Shown one piece after another: positions 8,489 to 16,605 of a stretch of 64,000 nucleotides of DNA. Within the stretch, counting starts at the first letter, position 1. Every line of letters begins with the position of its first letter. Source of the stretch: Dyadobacter flavalbus (GTDB lineage: Bacteria > Bacteroidota > Bacteroidia > Cytophagales > Spirosomataceae); the NCBI RefSeq assembly GCF_006149045.1, contig NZ_VBSN01000071.1:210579-274578 (forward strand), read 5' to 3'. A model generated the notes under the pieces. The model worked only from the letters and a program-made list of their open reading frames with translations, was not told where the DNA came from and made no database searches. A program made the translations under genes and the position numbers.

Positions 8489-8534
8489 AAGAGCCAGGAG
8501 CCGATAGCTAAAAGCAATACCAACCAATAGCTAA
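8489..8534. repeat. 7-nt-periodic repeat overlapping the 3' end of the glucosidase gene
   Basis: Read on the minus strand the tract falls into heptads (TTAGCTA, TTGGTTG, GTATTGC, TTTTAGC, TATCGGC, TCCTGGC). The TAG stop of the adjacent GH13 gene lies in the first heptad, so the array begins at or within its last codons. Confidence 0.6.
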
Positions 8535-10162
8535 TCCGCTAGCCGTATCAGTAATCCTTCATCTCCGCTCAGTGTAATGATGTCGCCGACCTGCATGCCC
8601 GTACGTTCAATTTCGGTTCCCAGCAATACAAGTCCCCGGTAAGATTCATGCCGCGGTTTGAAGTAAGCCGGTCTGTGTGTAAGATTAAGGATAATCAGGA
8701 ACCTGCTGTTTTCATCTTCCCGGATGTAGGAAATAAGCTGCTGATCAGAATAAACCGGCGTGTACTTTCCGACATTCAGTGCCGGATTCTCTTTTCGCAA
8801 AATGAGCAGTTTACGATAAAAAGAAAGAATGGAATACGGATTGGCTTTTTGTGTAACTACATTCACGCGTGCCGAATTGTAAGGTAACCGCAGCCAAGGC
8901 TTGTGCATGGAAAAGCCTGCATTGATCTCGCCGCTCCATTGCATGGGCGTCCGTGCCGGATCACGGCTTACGTTCAGTTCCGGCATGTTCAGACCCTGCG
9001 GGTCCACAATTTCATTGATCGGAATGGGAACGTCCCGCATCCCGATTTCATCTCCGTAATAAATGGTTGGCGTTCCGCGCAATGTCAGTAGCATCAATGC
9101 TGCAATTTTGGCCTGCGACCGTCCTACGCGGCTGGAAATCCGCGGTTTGTCGTGATTTCCCAAAACCCAGTTCGGCCAACCGCCGGCAGGTAAAGCACCT
9201 TCGTATTCGTCAATGGCGGTGGCAATCTGTGCTGCGTCCCACGGAAGGGTCAGTAGCTGGAAATTGAAGGGCAAGTGCGTGCCTTTATTATCGATGCCGT
9301 AATAAGTAACCAGTTTGTGGATTGGCAAATATATTTCCCCGACCAGTACACGGTTTTCGTATTCATCGGTCAGGCTCCGCATCATCCTTACAATCTCATG
9401 GACTTCGGGCTGATCGGTGGAATAAACAGGTATGTAATGATCGTAAATCAGATCTTTTGCTTCAAATTTTGAATCCGGAGCAGGAGGGTTATCGCGCAAC
9501 TGCAGGTCTTTGATCATGTGCCACATTACATCCACCCGAAAGCCGTCCACGCCTTTGTCCAGCCAGAACCGCATGACATCCAGCATGGCAGCCTGCACTT
9601 CCGGATTCCGCCAGTTCAGGTCGGGCTGTTCTTTCAGGAAGGCATGGTAGTAATATTGTCCTGTATTTTCATCCCATTCCCATGCCTGTCCTCCGAATAC
9701 GCTCAGCCAGTTGTTCGGTACCGAGCCATCTTCGCGTGCGTCCTGCCATAAGTACCAGTCCCTCTTCGGATTATCCCGCGAAGACTTGCTTTCCAGAAAC
9801 CACGGATGCTGGTCGGAAGTATGGTTAGGAACAAGATCGAGCAGTAATTTCATGTTTCTTTCATGCACTTCACGGAGCAATTCATCAAAGTCGTCCATGG
9901 TTCCAAAAATCGGATGAATGGCCCGGTAATCCGATATATCGTAGCCGAAATCGGCCATTGGGGAAAGAAAAACGGGTGAAAGCCATATGCAGTCAATTCC
10001 CAGCCATTGCAGGTAATCCAGTCTGCTGATAATTCCTTTAAGATCGCCGATTCCGTCGCCGTTGGAATCCTGATATGAACGCGGATAAATCTGATATATG
10101 ACTCCCTGCTGCCACCAAAGGTATTCGGATTGGGTCGGTATTTGTGTGGTTGCCTGCTCCAT
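8531..10162 (-). CDS. GH13 alpha-glucosidase (oligo-1,6-glucosidase type)
   Basis: 543 residues, no signal peptide, so cytoplasmic. All GH13 regions are present: DLVPNHTSDQHPWF (region I), GVDGFRVDVMW (nucleophile Asp, region II), LVGEIYLP (acid/base Glu, region III) and LGNHDKPR (transition-state Asp, region IV). The region V motif QPDLNW is typical of oligo-1,6-glucosidase-type enzymes that hydrolyse terminal alpha-glucosidic bonds of isomaltose, maltose or related sugars. Exact substrate cannot be fixed. Divergent from the exported trehalose-synthase-like gene, suggesting a joint role in alpha-glucoside use. A weak TATTTTG promoter box lies at 10185-10191. Confidence 0.88.
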   Translation of the reverse strand: MEQATTQIPTQSEYLWWQQGVIYQIYPRSYQDSNGDGIGDLKGIISRLDYLQWLGIDCIWLSPVFLSPMADFGYDISDYRAIHPIFGTMDDFDELLREVHERNMKLLLDLVPNHTSDQHPWFLESKSSRDNPKRDWYLWQDAREDGSVPNNWLSVFGGQAWEWDENTGQYYYHAFLKEQPDLNWRNPEVQAAMLDVMRFWLDKGVDGFRVDVMWHMIKDLQLRDNPPAPDSKFEAKDLIYDHYIPVYSTDQPEVHEIVRMMRSLTDEYENRVLVGEIYLPIHKLVTYYGIDNKGTHLPFNFQLLTLPWDAAQIATAIDEYEGALPAGGWPNWVLGNHDKPRISSRVGRSQAKIAALMLLTLRGTPTIYYGDEIGMRDVPIPINEIVDPQGLNMPELNVSRDPARTPMQWSGEINAGFSMHKPWLRLPYNSARVNVVTQKANPYSILSFYRKLLILRKENPALNVGKYTPVYSDQQLISYIREDENSRFLIILNLTHRPAYFKPRHESYRGLVLLGTEIERTGMQVGDIITLSGDEGLLIRLAD

Positions 10163-10673
10163 AATTTGGGTTTATTATAAAATTCAAAATAACGATAAAA
10201 ATCGAGCCTGAAAGTAAGTTGCTGGTATGTAACTCATTCATAGTGCTTTATATACTTAATGCTGGGCTTTGGTAAAATATGCAGTCCTGAATCATTCAAA
10301 AAACCGGAGTAAACTGTAATAGCCCATCATCAAATAATTTACACATTAGCTAATAATATTCTGCACAACAACAAACCCGAAATTAACTCACAACCCAATA
10401 TATAAACATCAACAGCAACTCCTCACAATCCATAACAACTCCAAACCATTCATGACCACCCATATCAACCTGATCTCAACAACTCCTCACAATCCATGAC
10501 AATTCCTGACCACCCATGACTACCCATAGCAACACTAACCAATTGTTCCATCCCCACTAAATTGCAAACCGACGTATGTACATGGCACGTTATTTTAGTG
10601 ATCCGTTCCGACTGTAAAAGAGTAAAGTATTACAGATTTTGTTATTCCATCCAAACACAAACCTGATTCCGCA
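10163..10673. other. Intergenic region between divergent GH13 genes
   Basis: 511 bp without a gene. It holds the weak minus-strand box CAAAATA (10185-10191, read as TATTTTG) for the glucosidase, the repeat tract at about 10330-10560, and presumably the promoter of the plus-strand gene; no clear TAnnTTTG box was found for the latter. No ORF with coding character seen. Confidence 0.6.
10330..10560. repeat. G-poor degenerate repeat tract
   Basis: The plus strand is almost free of G. An 18-nt unit CAACTCCTCACAATCCAT occurs exactly at 10416-10433 and 10480-10497, with looser copies of CATGACCACCCAT and CCATAACAACTCC between and after. On the minus strand it reads as runs of GGNNTTGTCAT-like units of 9 to 11 nt. 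A similar G/T-rich tract on the plus strand lies at 12441-12497. Confidence 0.7.
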
Positions 10674-12389
10674 ATGCTCAAACCCGCCTTAAATGCTTTA
10701 TTATGTCTCATCTTTACAATTCCTTTATGCCAGGCACAGAAAACCGGTTCGGAAGACATCGTTAAAGATAACCTCTGGTTTAAAAACAGCGTCATTTACA
10801 ATCTTGAAATTGGTGTTTTCAAAGACAGCGACGGAGACGGAAGAGGCGATTTCGACGGCCTTGTTCAAAAACTGGATTATCTGAAAACACTGGGCGTGGA
10901 TGCCATCTGGCTTGCACCTTTCCAGCCTTCACCGGGAGAGGACGACGGTTACGACATTGCAGATTATTACGGCATTGACAGAAAATTCGGGAACGGCGGC
11001 AACTTTACGGAGTTTATGTTTCAGGCCAAAAAACGGGGAATCCGGGTGATTATGGATCTTGTCATCAACCATACTTCCGATACGCATCCGTGGTTTCAGA
11101 GCGCCAGAAAGGACAAGAACTCCAAATACCGTTCCTGGTATATTTGGTCAAAGGAACTTCCTAAAGACTGGAACAAAGGAATGGTTTTTCCGGGTGTGCA
11201 AAAAGGGATCTGGTCGTTTGATTCCACTGCAAAAGAATATTATTATCACCGGTTTTACGACTTTCAGCCTGATCTGAACTACAACAATCCGGATGTCAGA
11301 CAGGAATCGCAACGCGTAATCGGTTACTGGATCAATCAGGGCATTGACGGTTTCCGGCTGGATGCAGTCCCTTTTATCATTGAAGTCGGTAAAATCGGAA
11401 GTGAGAATCCGGAACTTGATTTCAAGTTGCTGAAAGATATGCGGACGTTTGCGCAATGGAGAAAATCAGATATTGTCATTCTCGGAGAAGCCAATGTGGA
11501 GCCCAAGCAGAGTAAATTTTACTTTGGAGAAAATGCAGACGGAATTCATATGATGTTTAACTTCTTTTCCAATCAGCATCTTTTCTATGCGCTTGCAAGC
11601 GGCGATCTCAAACCGTTTGTAACAGCCATTAAGGAAACGCAGGACATTCCGAAAGCCTCGCAATGGGCCAATTTTCTCCGTAATCACGATGAAATCGATC
11701 TGGGCAGACTTACCGATAAACAGCGCGAACAGGTTTACAAAAGAATGGGTCCCGACACCAGCATGCAGCTATACGACCGCGGCATTCGGCGCCGGCTCGC
11801 CCCGATGCTTGGTAACCGCAAGCAGCTGGAACTGGCTAACAGTCTGCTGTTTTCCCTGCCCGGTGCGCCAGTAATCCGTTACGGTGAAGAAATAGGAATG
11901 GGAGATGATCTTTCGCTCAAAGAAAGATTGTCGGTAAGAACGCCGATGCAATGGACTAACGAGAAAAATGCCGGTTTTACGACGGCAGATACAGCTTTCA
12001 GGCCGGTGATCAACAAAGGAGATTACAGTTATGAGAAAGTGAATGTAGCGCAGCAATCGCGTGATCCGCAATCATTACTGAACTGGACAACCCGTATTAT
12101 AAAATTACGAAAGGAATGTCCTGAAATCGGTCTGGGAACCTACTCACTTGTAGAAAGCGGCTCCGAATCGATTCTGGCGATCCGTTACGAATATGAAGGC
12201 AAGTCGCTGGTTATACTGCATAATTTCAGCTCACAACCTCAAAAAGCAGTTCTTTCCGCCGACAAGTCATCCAGATTATACGATCTGATGTCTGAAAAAG
12301 GCGATGTGACTGCTGCAAACGGAAAATTCAGTCTTTCCATGGAAGGGTACGGGTACAAATGGTTCCGGGTGGATCATGTGATTCGGTAG
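10674..12389 (+). CDS. Exported GH13 enzyme, trehalose-synthase type
   Basis: 571 residues. An N-terminal signal peptide (hydrophobic ALLCLIFTIPLCQAQ) directs export to the periplasm. GH13 catalytic motifs: DLVINHTSDTHPWF, GIDGFRLDAVPF (nucleophile Asp), ILGEANVEP (Glu), FLRNHDEIDL (Asp). The stretch LTDKQREQVYKRMGPD and the motif RGIRRRLAPMLG resemble trehalose synthase, which interconverts maltose and trehalose; maltose hydrolysis is also possible. Most characterised TreS proteins are cytoplasmic, so the signal peptide is a noteworthy difference. Divergent partner of the glucosidase. Confidence 0.82.
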   Translation: MLKPALNALLCLIFTIPLCQAQKTGSEDIVKDNLWFKNSVIYNLEIGVFKDSDGDGRGDFDGLVQKLDYLKTLGVDAIWLAPFQPSPGEDDGYDIADYYGIDRKFGNGGNFTEFMFQAKKRGIRVIMDLVINHTSDTHPWFQSARKDKNSKYRSWYIWSKELPKDWNKGMVFPGVQKGIWSFDSTAKEYYYHRFYDFQPDLNYNNPDVRQESQRVIGYWINQGIDGFRLDAVPFIIEVGKIGSENPELDFKLLKDMRTFAQWRKSDIVILGEANVEPKQSKFYFGENADGIHMMFNFFSNQHLFYALASGDLKPFVTAIKETQDIPKASQWANFLRNHDEIDLGRLTDKQREQVYKRMGPDTSMQLYDRGIRRRLAPMLGNRKQLELANSLLFSLPGAPVIRYGEEIGMGDDLSLKERLSVRTPMQWTNEKNAGFTTADTAFRPVINKGDYSYEKVNVAQQSRDPQSLLNWTTRIIKLRKECPEIGLGTYSLVESGSESILAIRYEYEGKSLVILHNFSSQPQKAVLSADKSSRLYDLMSEKGDVTAANGKFSLSMEGYGYKWFRVDHVIR

Positions 12390-12440
12390 GGTGTAAAGTA
12401 CAATTTGAAATGATTGTAAGTAGCTGATTTATTGTATAGT

Positions 12441-12497
12441 TTAGTTGCTGGAAAGATTGTTGTGGATGGTCATGAGTTGTCATTTATGGTTTTGTTG
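12441..12497. repeat. G/T-rich degenerate repeat, inverted relative of the 10.4-kb tract
   Basis: Contains TTGTGGATGGTCATGAGTTG and TTTATGGTTTTGTTGC, matching in style and partly in sequence the minus-strand reading of 10330-10560. The two tracts flank the trehalose-synthase-type gene in opposite orientation. Confidence 0.5.
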
Positions 12498-12623
12498 CAA
12501 CCAATAATGATTAAGGATGTCTTATGGACAAAAGCTTCGATTAATTGATTCCAATCCTTTGGATTTGATTTCAGTTACGCAAAGAAAATGAACGTGAATA
12601 TTCATCCTTAAAAATCCAGAGCC

Positions 12624-13136
12624 ATGAACAGATCCGTTAACTATTGTATCATTGTATTTTTGTGTTTCGCTTTTTTCAATTGCAAGGAAACTTAAAATAG
12701 AATGTTACCGGAAGATCTTCGCCAAACCGGCGTTGTCGTTATGCAAGCCATCAATATAAGCGTTAAAAACAAATCCGGGGAAGATCTTCTTGATCCTGCC
12801 AATGCCAACGGGATCAAGAAATTTAAAATTTACTATTTGGTCAATGGTGAAAAGAAGTTATACTTCAATTCCTATATGGATGCTCCGTTAGGTTACAGAA
12901 TATGGAAATTTCCTGCAAAAGAGTTTTACTATCTGAATGTCTTGATGGACGGCGGCATAGGAATTCATGAAACGCAAACTTTCCTGCAGCTTGGAGATTC
13001 ACCTGCTCTGGATACACTTAAAGCACAATACCGAACCGATCCTACCAACATCATAGCTGAAAAAGTATGGCATAACGATCAACTGGTCTGGAAAATGGAA
13101 GATGGAGAACCGGCTTTTGAAATAATTATTCCCTGA
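12624..13136 (+). pseudogene. Lipoprotein gene interrupted by an in-frame TAA after the lipobox
   Basis: From ATG 12624 a typical lipoprotein signal peptide is encoded (hydrophobic CIIVFLCFAFFNC with lipobox FFNC), then Lys-Glu-Thr and a TAA at 12693-12695. The frame stays open afterwards: Asn, Arg, then ATG 12702 and 144 further residues to the stop at 13136, with beta-rich text (IKKFKIYYLVNGEKKLYFNS). Both parts are in the same frame without indel, so one substitution, for instance CAA to TAA, explains it. As it stands the mature domain either is not made or is made without its signal. I do not recognise the mature domain. Alternatives: sequencing error, or read-through. Confidence 0.75.
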
Positions 13137-13259
13137 CATTCCTGAAGGGACGGTTTGAAAGTAAATGCATTTGTCTGCATTTCCAGACCAATTCAATTTC
13201 AATTGGCACAGTTTTATCTGAGAATGGAATAATTTTCCAACAACCTTAAACCAAATTTT

Positions 13260-14219
13260 ATGGAAAAAGTACCGACGCAGGAAAACAAATCCTATTTTGA
13301 AGTTGCAGAAGGCGTTTGGGGGCTTACTGATATTTTTACCAACGTTTATGTAATCCAGAACAAACCCGATAATACCTGGGTGCTTGTCGATGCAGGTTTA
13401 AAAACTGCCTATCCCAAAATCAAGCTGATGGTTAATGAACTGTTCGGAGAAAATGCACGTCCGTCAGCTATTATCCTTACACATGGTCATTTCGATCATA
13501 CCGGTTCATTAAAGAAACTGGCAGAAGAATGGAGTGTGCCGGTTTACGCGCATTATCTGGAACTTCCATATCTAACCGGAAAATCCGCTTACCCGCCACC
13601 GGACCCCACCGTAGGCGGCGGATTGATGTCATACATGGCTGATCTGTACCCGAAAACAGGATTGGACCTTCAGAACAGGGTAGAGGCTTTTCCGGGTATC
13701 ACACCTGATATTCCTTTTTTACCGGACTGGAAATACCTGCATACGCCGGGCCATGCGCCGGGACATGTAAGTTTCTGGAGAGAAAAGGATAAAGTGCTGA
13801 TTGCCGGTGATGCATTTGTAACTACCAAACAGGAATCTGCGATCAGCGTCATGCTGCAGACCAAAGTCATTTCCGGTCCGCCAAAATATTTTACCTATGA
13901 CTGGTACAAGGCAGAAGATTCTGTACAAAGGCTTGCATCGCTTTTACCCGAAGTAGTGGCAACCGGACATGGAAAACCGATGTCGGGAAAAGAAATGCAG
14001 GAACAGCTAATGGATCTTGCGTATCATTTTCAGGATGTTGCTGTTCCAAAGCATGGCCGTTACGTACAATCACCTGCAGTAGCAGACAGCAGAGGCGTTG
14101 TGGTAGTACCAAAACTGGAATCAGAACCGTACAAGTTACTATTTGCATTAAGCGCAGCAGCAGCATTTACCGCTTTGGGATGGGCTGTTTATTCCCGATC
14201 AAAGTATTACAAAAGCTGA
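13260..14219 (+). CDS. Metallo-beta-lactamase-fold hydrolase with C-terminal membrane anchor
   Basis: 319 residues. Metal-binding motif LTHGHFDHTGS near residue 75, then HTPGHAPGHVSFW, AGDAFVTTKQ and ATGHGKPMSG give the full MBL ligand set for a di-metal site. After residue ~280 a single hydrophobic helix (LLFALSAAAAFTALGWAVYS) followed by SRSKYYKS suggests a C-terminal membrane anchor with a basic cytoplasmic end. Reaction unknown; the family covers thioesters, lactones and glutathione thiolesters. A possible promoter box TAATTTTC lies at about 13229. Ends at a strong terminator (14241-14280). Confidence 0.85.
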   Translation: MEKVPTQENKSYFEVAEGVWGLTDIFTNVYVIQNKPDNTWVLVDAGLKTAYPKIKLMVNELFGENARPSAIILTHGHFDHTGSLKKLAEEWSVPVYAHYLELPYLTGKSAYPPPDPTVGGGLMSYMADLYPKTGLDLQNRVEAFPGITPDIPFLPDWKYLHTPGHAPGHVSFWREKDKVLIAGDAFVTTKQESAISVMLQTKVISGPPKYFTYDWYKAEDSVQRLASLLPEVVATGHGKPMSGKEMQEQLMDLAYHFQDVAVPKHGRYVQSPAVADSRGVVVVPKLESEPYKLLFALSAAAAFTALGWAVYSRSKYYKS

Positions 14220-14240
14220 CAGCAATTCATCAATACCAAC

Positions 14241-14280
14241 AAAAAAGCGTTCATCCGGATTTTCGGATGAACGCTTTTTT
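14241..14280. terminator. Bidirectional terminator between MBL and cupin genes
   Basis: Perfect 17-bp stem AAAAAAGCGTTCATCCG/CGGATGAACGCTTTTTT with loop GATTTT; T runs on both strands serve the convergent genes. Confidence 0.93.
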
Positions 14281-14297
14281 GTTGAAACCGCAGATGC

Positions 14298-14690
14298 TTA
14301 TTCTTTGTACGTAGTAATCATGATTTCCGAATCTGAAACTGCTGTAAGCGCATGCGAAATTCCTGCATGAAAGGTCATCATCTGGCCCGGCGTTGCATAG
14401 AAAGTTCTTCCTTCCGTTTCAATTTTAAGCTCACCCGATATAACCTGAACGTTCAATCCTTCATCAATGGAATGGTTGCTTACAACAGCATCCGCTTTCA
14501 ATGCGGAAAGTACCATTGTTACTTTATCCGATTTGTAAACGGTTATGGCATTACGGTCATTTTTCGACCATGATCTTTCGGTTTTCAGTTGATCAAGATA
14601 CATGGGAATGTCTGTGAAAACATAGGGTGCATCCAGGATTCTGTCTCCTTCCGGGCGGTTCTCTGTGGATTGATTTGATTTGAAATCCAT
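14298..14690 (-). CDS. Cupin domain protein
   Basis: 130 residues. One cupin barrel: ALKADAVVSNHSIDEGLNVQ (first motif, with His and Glu), VISGELKIETEGRTFYATPG (turn), and FHAGISHALTAVSDSEIMI (second-motif His). Many cupins of this size bind a metal or a small molecule; the function cannot be read from sequence. Located 30 bp after the DUF4142 gene start region's partner (stop of DUF4142 at 14721 lies downstream of none), so it is probably co-transcribed after the DUF4142 gene on the minus strand. Confidence 0.75.
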   Translation of the reverse strand: MDFKSNQSTENRPEGDRILDAPYVFTDIPMYLDQLKTERSWSKNDRNAITVYKSDKVTMVLSALKADAVVSNHSIDEGLNVQVISGELKIETEGRTFYATPGQMMTFHAGISHALTAVSDSEIMITTYKE

Positions 14691-14720
14691 ACAGTTCGTT
14701 ATTTATTATGAGGTTTGATG

Positions 14721-15245
14721 TTATTTTTTGTTCGCAGTCTGAAACAATGACTCGGCCATTTCCAGATGGTGCTTTAAGGCAGGAACTTTGGACTCCGCCC
14801 ATTTTTTCAGATCCGCATCCGTTCCGGCACTCGATTCATTCTGAAAAATACCGATGGTTTGTTCATGAGAGAGAATCATCATATTCATATAAACCATATC
14901 AAAAGTGTTGTCTTTTACCGCGGCCAGGCTATCATATTTCTGCTGTTTTTCCGGGCTCAGCGTAGTCGGAACTTCCATTTGCTTTTTCCTGGCAAGACTC
15001 ATCAGTTCCTTGTTAACCTTGCTATGATCGTTGATCATCATTTTTCCATAATCCTTTACTGCTTTGGAGCTGCCGTTTTTCATGGCAAGTTCTCCCAGTT
15101 TTACTTCGAGTAAACCGCCTTCTGCCGCTGCTTTTACAAACGTTCTGTCTTCATCCTGAAAGGGAACCGCTGTTTTGTCCAAAGTTGTAAAGGCAGTCAA
15201 AAGACAGGAGCCTGCAATGAATAAATAATATTGTAGATTTTTCAT
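14721..15245 (-). CDS. DUF4142 exported ferritin-like protein
   Basis: 174 residues. Signal peptide (YYLFIAGSCLLTAFTT) then a helical domain with the DUF4142 pattern: FVKAAAEGGLLEVKLGELAM, DYGKMMINDHSKVNKELMSL and the closing helix ALKHHLEMAESLF. DUF4142 proteins are periplasmic helical bundles related to ferritin-like folds with no proven reaction. Start at ATG 15245 (MKNLQYY); the 10-residue upstream extension lacks conservation. It lies 30 bp upstream of the cupin gene on the same strand. Confidence 0.88.
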   Translation of the reverse strand: MKNLQYYLFIAGSCLLTAFTTLDKTAVPFQDEDRTFVKAAAEGGLLEVKLGELAMKNGSSKAVKDYGKMMINDHSKVNKELMSLARKKQMEVPTTLSPEKQQKYDSLAAVKDNTFDMVYMNMMILSHEQTIGIFQNESSAGTDADLKKWAESKVPALKHHLEMAESLFQTANKK

Positions 15246-15341
15246 GTTAATTTGATTTGGTTTGTTAAATAACATCTGCCGATATAGCCAAAATCATGCC
15301 ATCTGTTTGAGATTATGAAATTCAAGGTTACATTGGTACAA

Positions 15342-15349
15342 TATTTTTG
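15342..15349 (+). promoter_or_regulatory. Promoter -7 box upstream of the response regulator
   Basis: TATTTTTG matches the Bacteroidota TAnnTTTG consensus; expected start of transcription about 15355, leaving a ~55-nt leader. No clean TTG at the -33 position. Confidence 0.45.
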
Positions 15350-15410
15350 GCTAAAAAAGTATGGAATAAATAATACCTGATAATTAAAATACCCTAAACA
15401 TCAACCCCTT

Positions 15411-15881
15411 ATGGACAAGAAAGAAGTTTATGTCGTAGATGATTCAGCCGATCACAGGCTTTTGATCCGCACTATCTTCAACAAGTTTTTACCTAATTAT
15501 CACGTACGTTTTTTTCAGGGAGGAAAAGAATTATATGAATTTCTGATTCTCCAGTCTTCGCCCGAATACAAAGGCAGAAGGCCCGGATTGATAATTCTGG
15601 ATCTGAAAATGCCTGCCATCGACGGTTATGATCTTTTGAAGTTATTGAGGCAGACACCCGATAACGATGTTACAAAATGGCGTACGCTTCCGGTTATTAT
15701 CCTGACAAGCAGTGGTAAGGAATCCGATATTGACAAATGCTATTCGGCTGGTGCAAATTCCTTTATTGAGAAACCGATGGAGTTTGAAGAACTTCGTTTT
15801 CTGCTCGAAACCATTTGCCATTACTGGCTGGATTACAACCGGCTTCCATCCGTGAATACAGAACTTAATGTAACGTCCTGA
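15411..15881 (+). CDS. Single-domain response regulator (CheY/Rcp1-like)
   Basis: 156 residues, one receiver domain and no output domain. Acidic pair VVDDSADHR, phosphoacceptor Asp in LIILDLKMPAIDGYD, Thr/Ser in VIILTSSGKESD and Lys in SFIEKPMEF: all present, so it is phosphorylatable. Such stand-alone receivers typically work with the PAS kinases nearby, either as phosphate shuttles or feedback partners; the large hybrid kinase at 16606-19293 and the PAS kinase at 19533-21641 are the likely partners (inference from proximity). Confidence 0.9.
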   Translation: MDKKEVYVVDDSADHRLLIRTIFNKFLPNYHVRFFQGGKELYEFLILQSSPEYKGRRPGLIILDLKMPAIDGYDLLKLLRQTPDNDVTKWRTLPVIILTSSGKESDIDKCYSAGANSFIEKPMEFEELRFLLETICHYWLDYNRLPSVNTELNVTS

Positions 15882-15919
15882 ATCCAGTTAAAAGCAGAAT
15901 TGTTTGAATAAGTATTTCC

Positions 15920-15963
15920 ATGCAGAATGTAATTTGTTTTCCGGATTACATTCTGCATTTTTG
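15920..15963 (+). terminator. Terminator after the response regulator gene
   Basis: Perfect 14-bp stem ATGCAGAATGTAAT/ATTACATTCTGCAT with an 11-nt loop, followed by TTTTTGCTTTTT. Confidence 0.88.
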
Positions 15964-16181
15964 CTTTTTACAGCTGCCCGAAATCATCTATTCTATTCCA
16001 GTTTTATCAGAAGCCTGAATGAATTCAGTATACTTTTTTGTACATCTGACTGCTTTTTTTATGTAAAACAGAATCGTTGCTTTCCATTGGATAATTGCTT
16101 TGCCGGAGAATAAATGCATCCTGTAATTTTGATGGATGCCTGCTTAATTTGAGCAGTTGCAGAATCAATAATCATACAGCC

Positions 16182-16547
16182 GTGGAAAATAACAGAGAAA
16201 TTGGAGCAAGTATTATTTTATTATGCATGGTGGTGTTCTGGATTGTTTCATCATTACGTAAAAAAATCCATGAAGAACGTAAAAGGAGAATATTGAAGGA
16301 AGGTGTACAGGCTAAGGCGAAAGTTCTGCATATACAACCCACCGGTGAATACCTGAACAATCTTCCGGAGTTTCATGTTCAGGTACAGATTCAGCCGGAA
16401 AACGGAGCGGATTTTGTAGCAGAAGTAACCGAAGCATTTCCTTATCCGAAATATGATTCGCTACGCAACGGAAGCCATGTTGTTGTAAAATATGATCCGG
16501 ATTATTACAAAAGGGTCATTTTTGTGCAAATGGATCATGTTACCTGA
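16182..16547 (+). CDS. Small single-span membrane protein, function unknown
   Basis: 121 residues from the GTG at 16182 (MENNREIGAS). One transmembrane helix near residues 7-25 (ASIILLCMVVFWIVSSL), a strongly basic stretch RKKIHEERKRR, then a beta-rich cytoplasmic domain with QAKAKVLHIQPTGEY and HVVVKYDPDYYKRVIFV, which resembles DUF3592-type small membrane proteins. No ATG is available; upstream in-frame residues look non-coding, so GTG is preferred. The preceding 300 bp (15882-16181) hold only the terminator above and nothing else I recognise. Confidence 0.65.
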   Translation: MENNREIGASIILLCMVVFWIVSSLRKKIHEERKRRILKEGVQAKAKVLHIQPTGEYLNNLPEFHVQVQIQPENGADFVAEVTEAFPYPKYDSLRNGSHVVVKYDPDYYKRVIFVQMDHVT

Positions 16548-16605
16548 ACAGAAAATATCAGTAAGTCTTCGTTTAGTCATAGTTTCTGTTCAGGAACATT
16601 CCATT

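Noticed and set aside
10330..10560. Possible CRISPR array between the GH13 genes
   Set aside because: Copies are few and degenerate, spacing is irregular and no cas genes are near.
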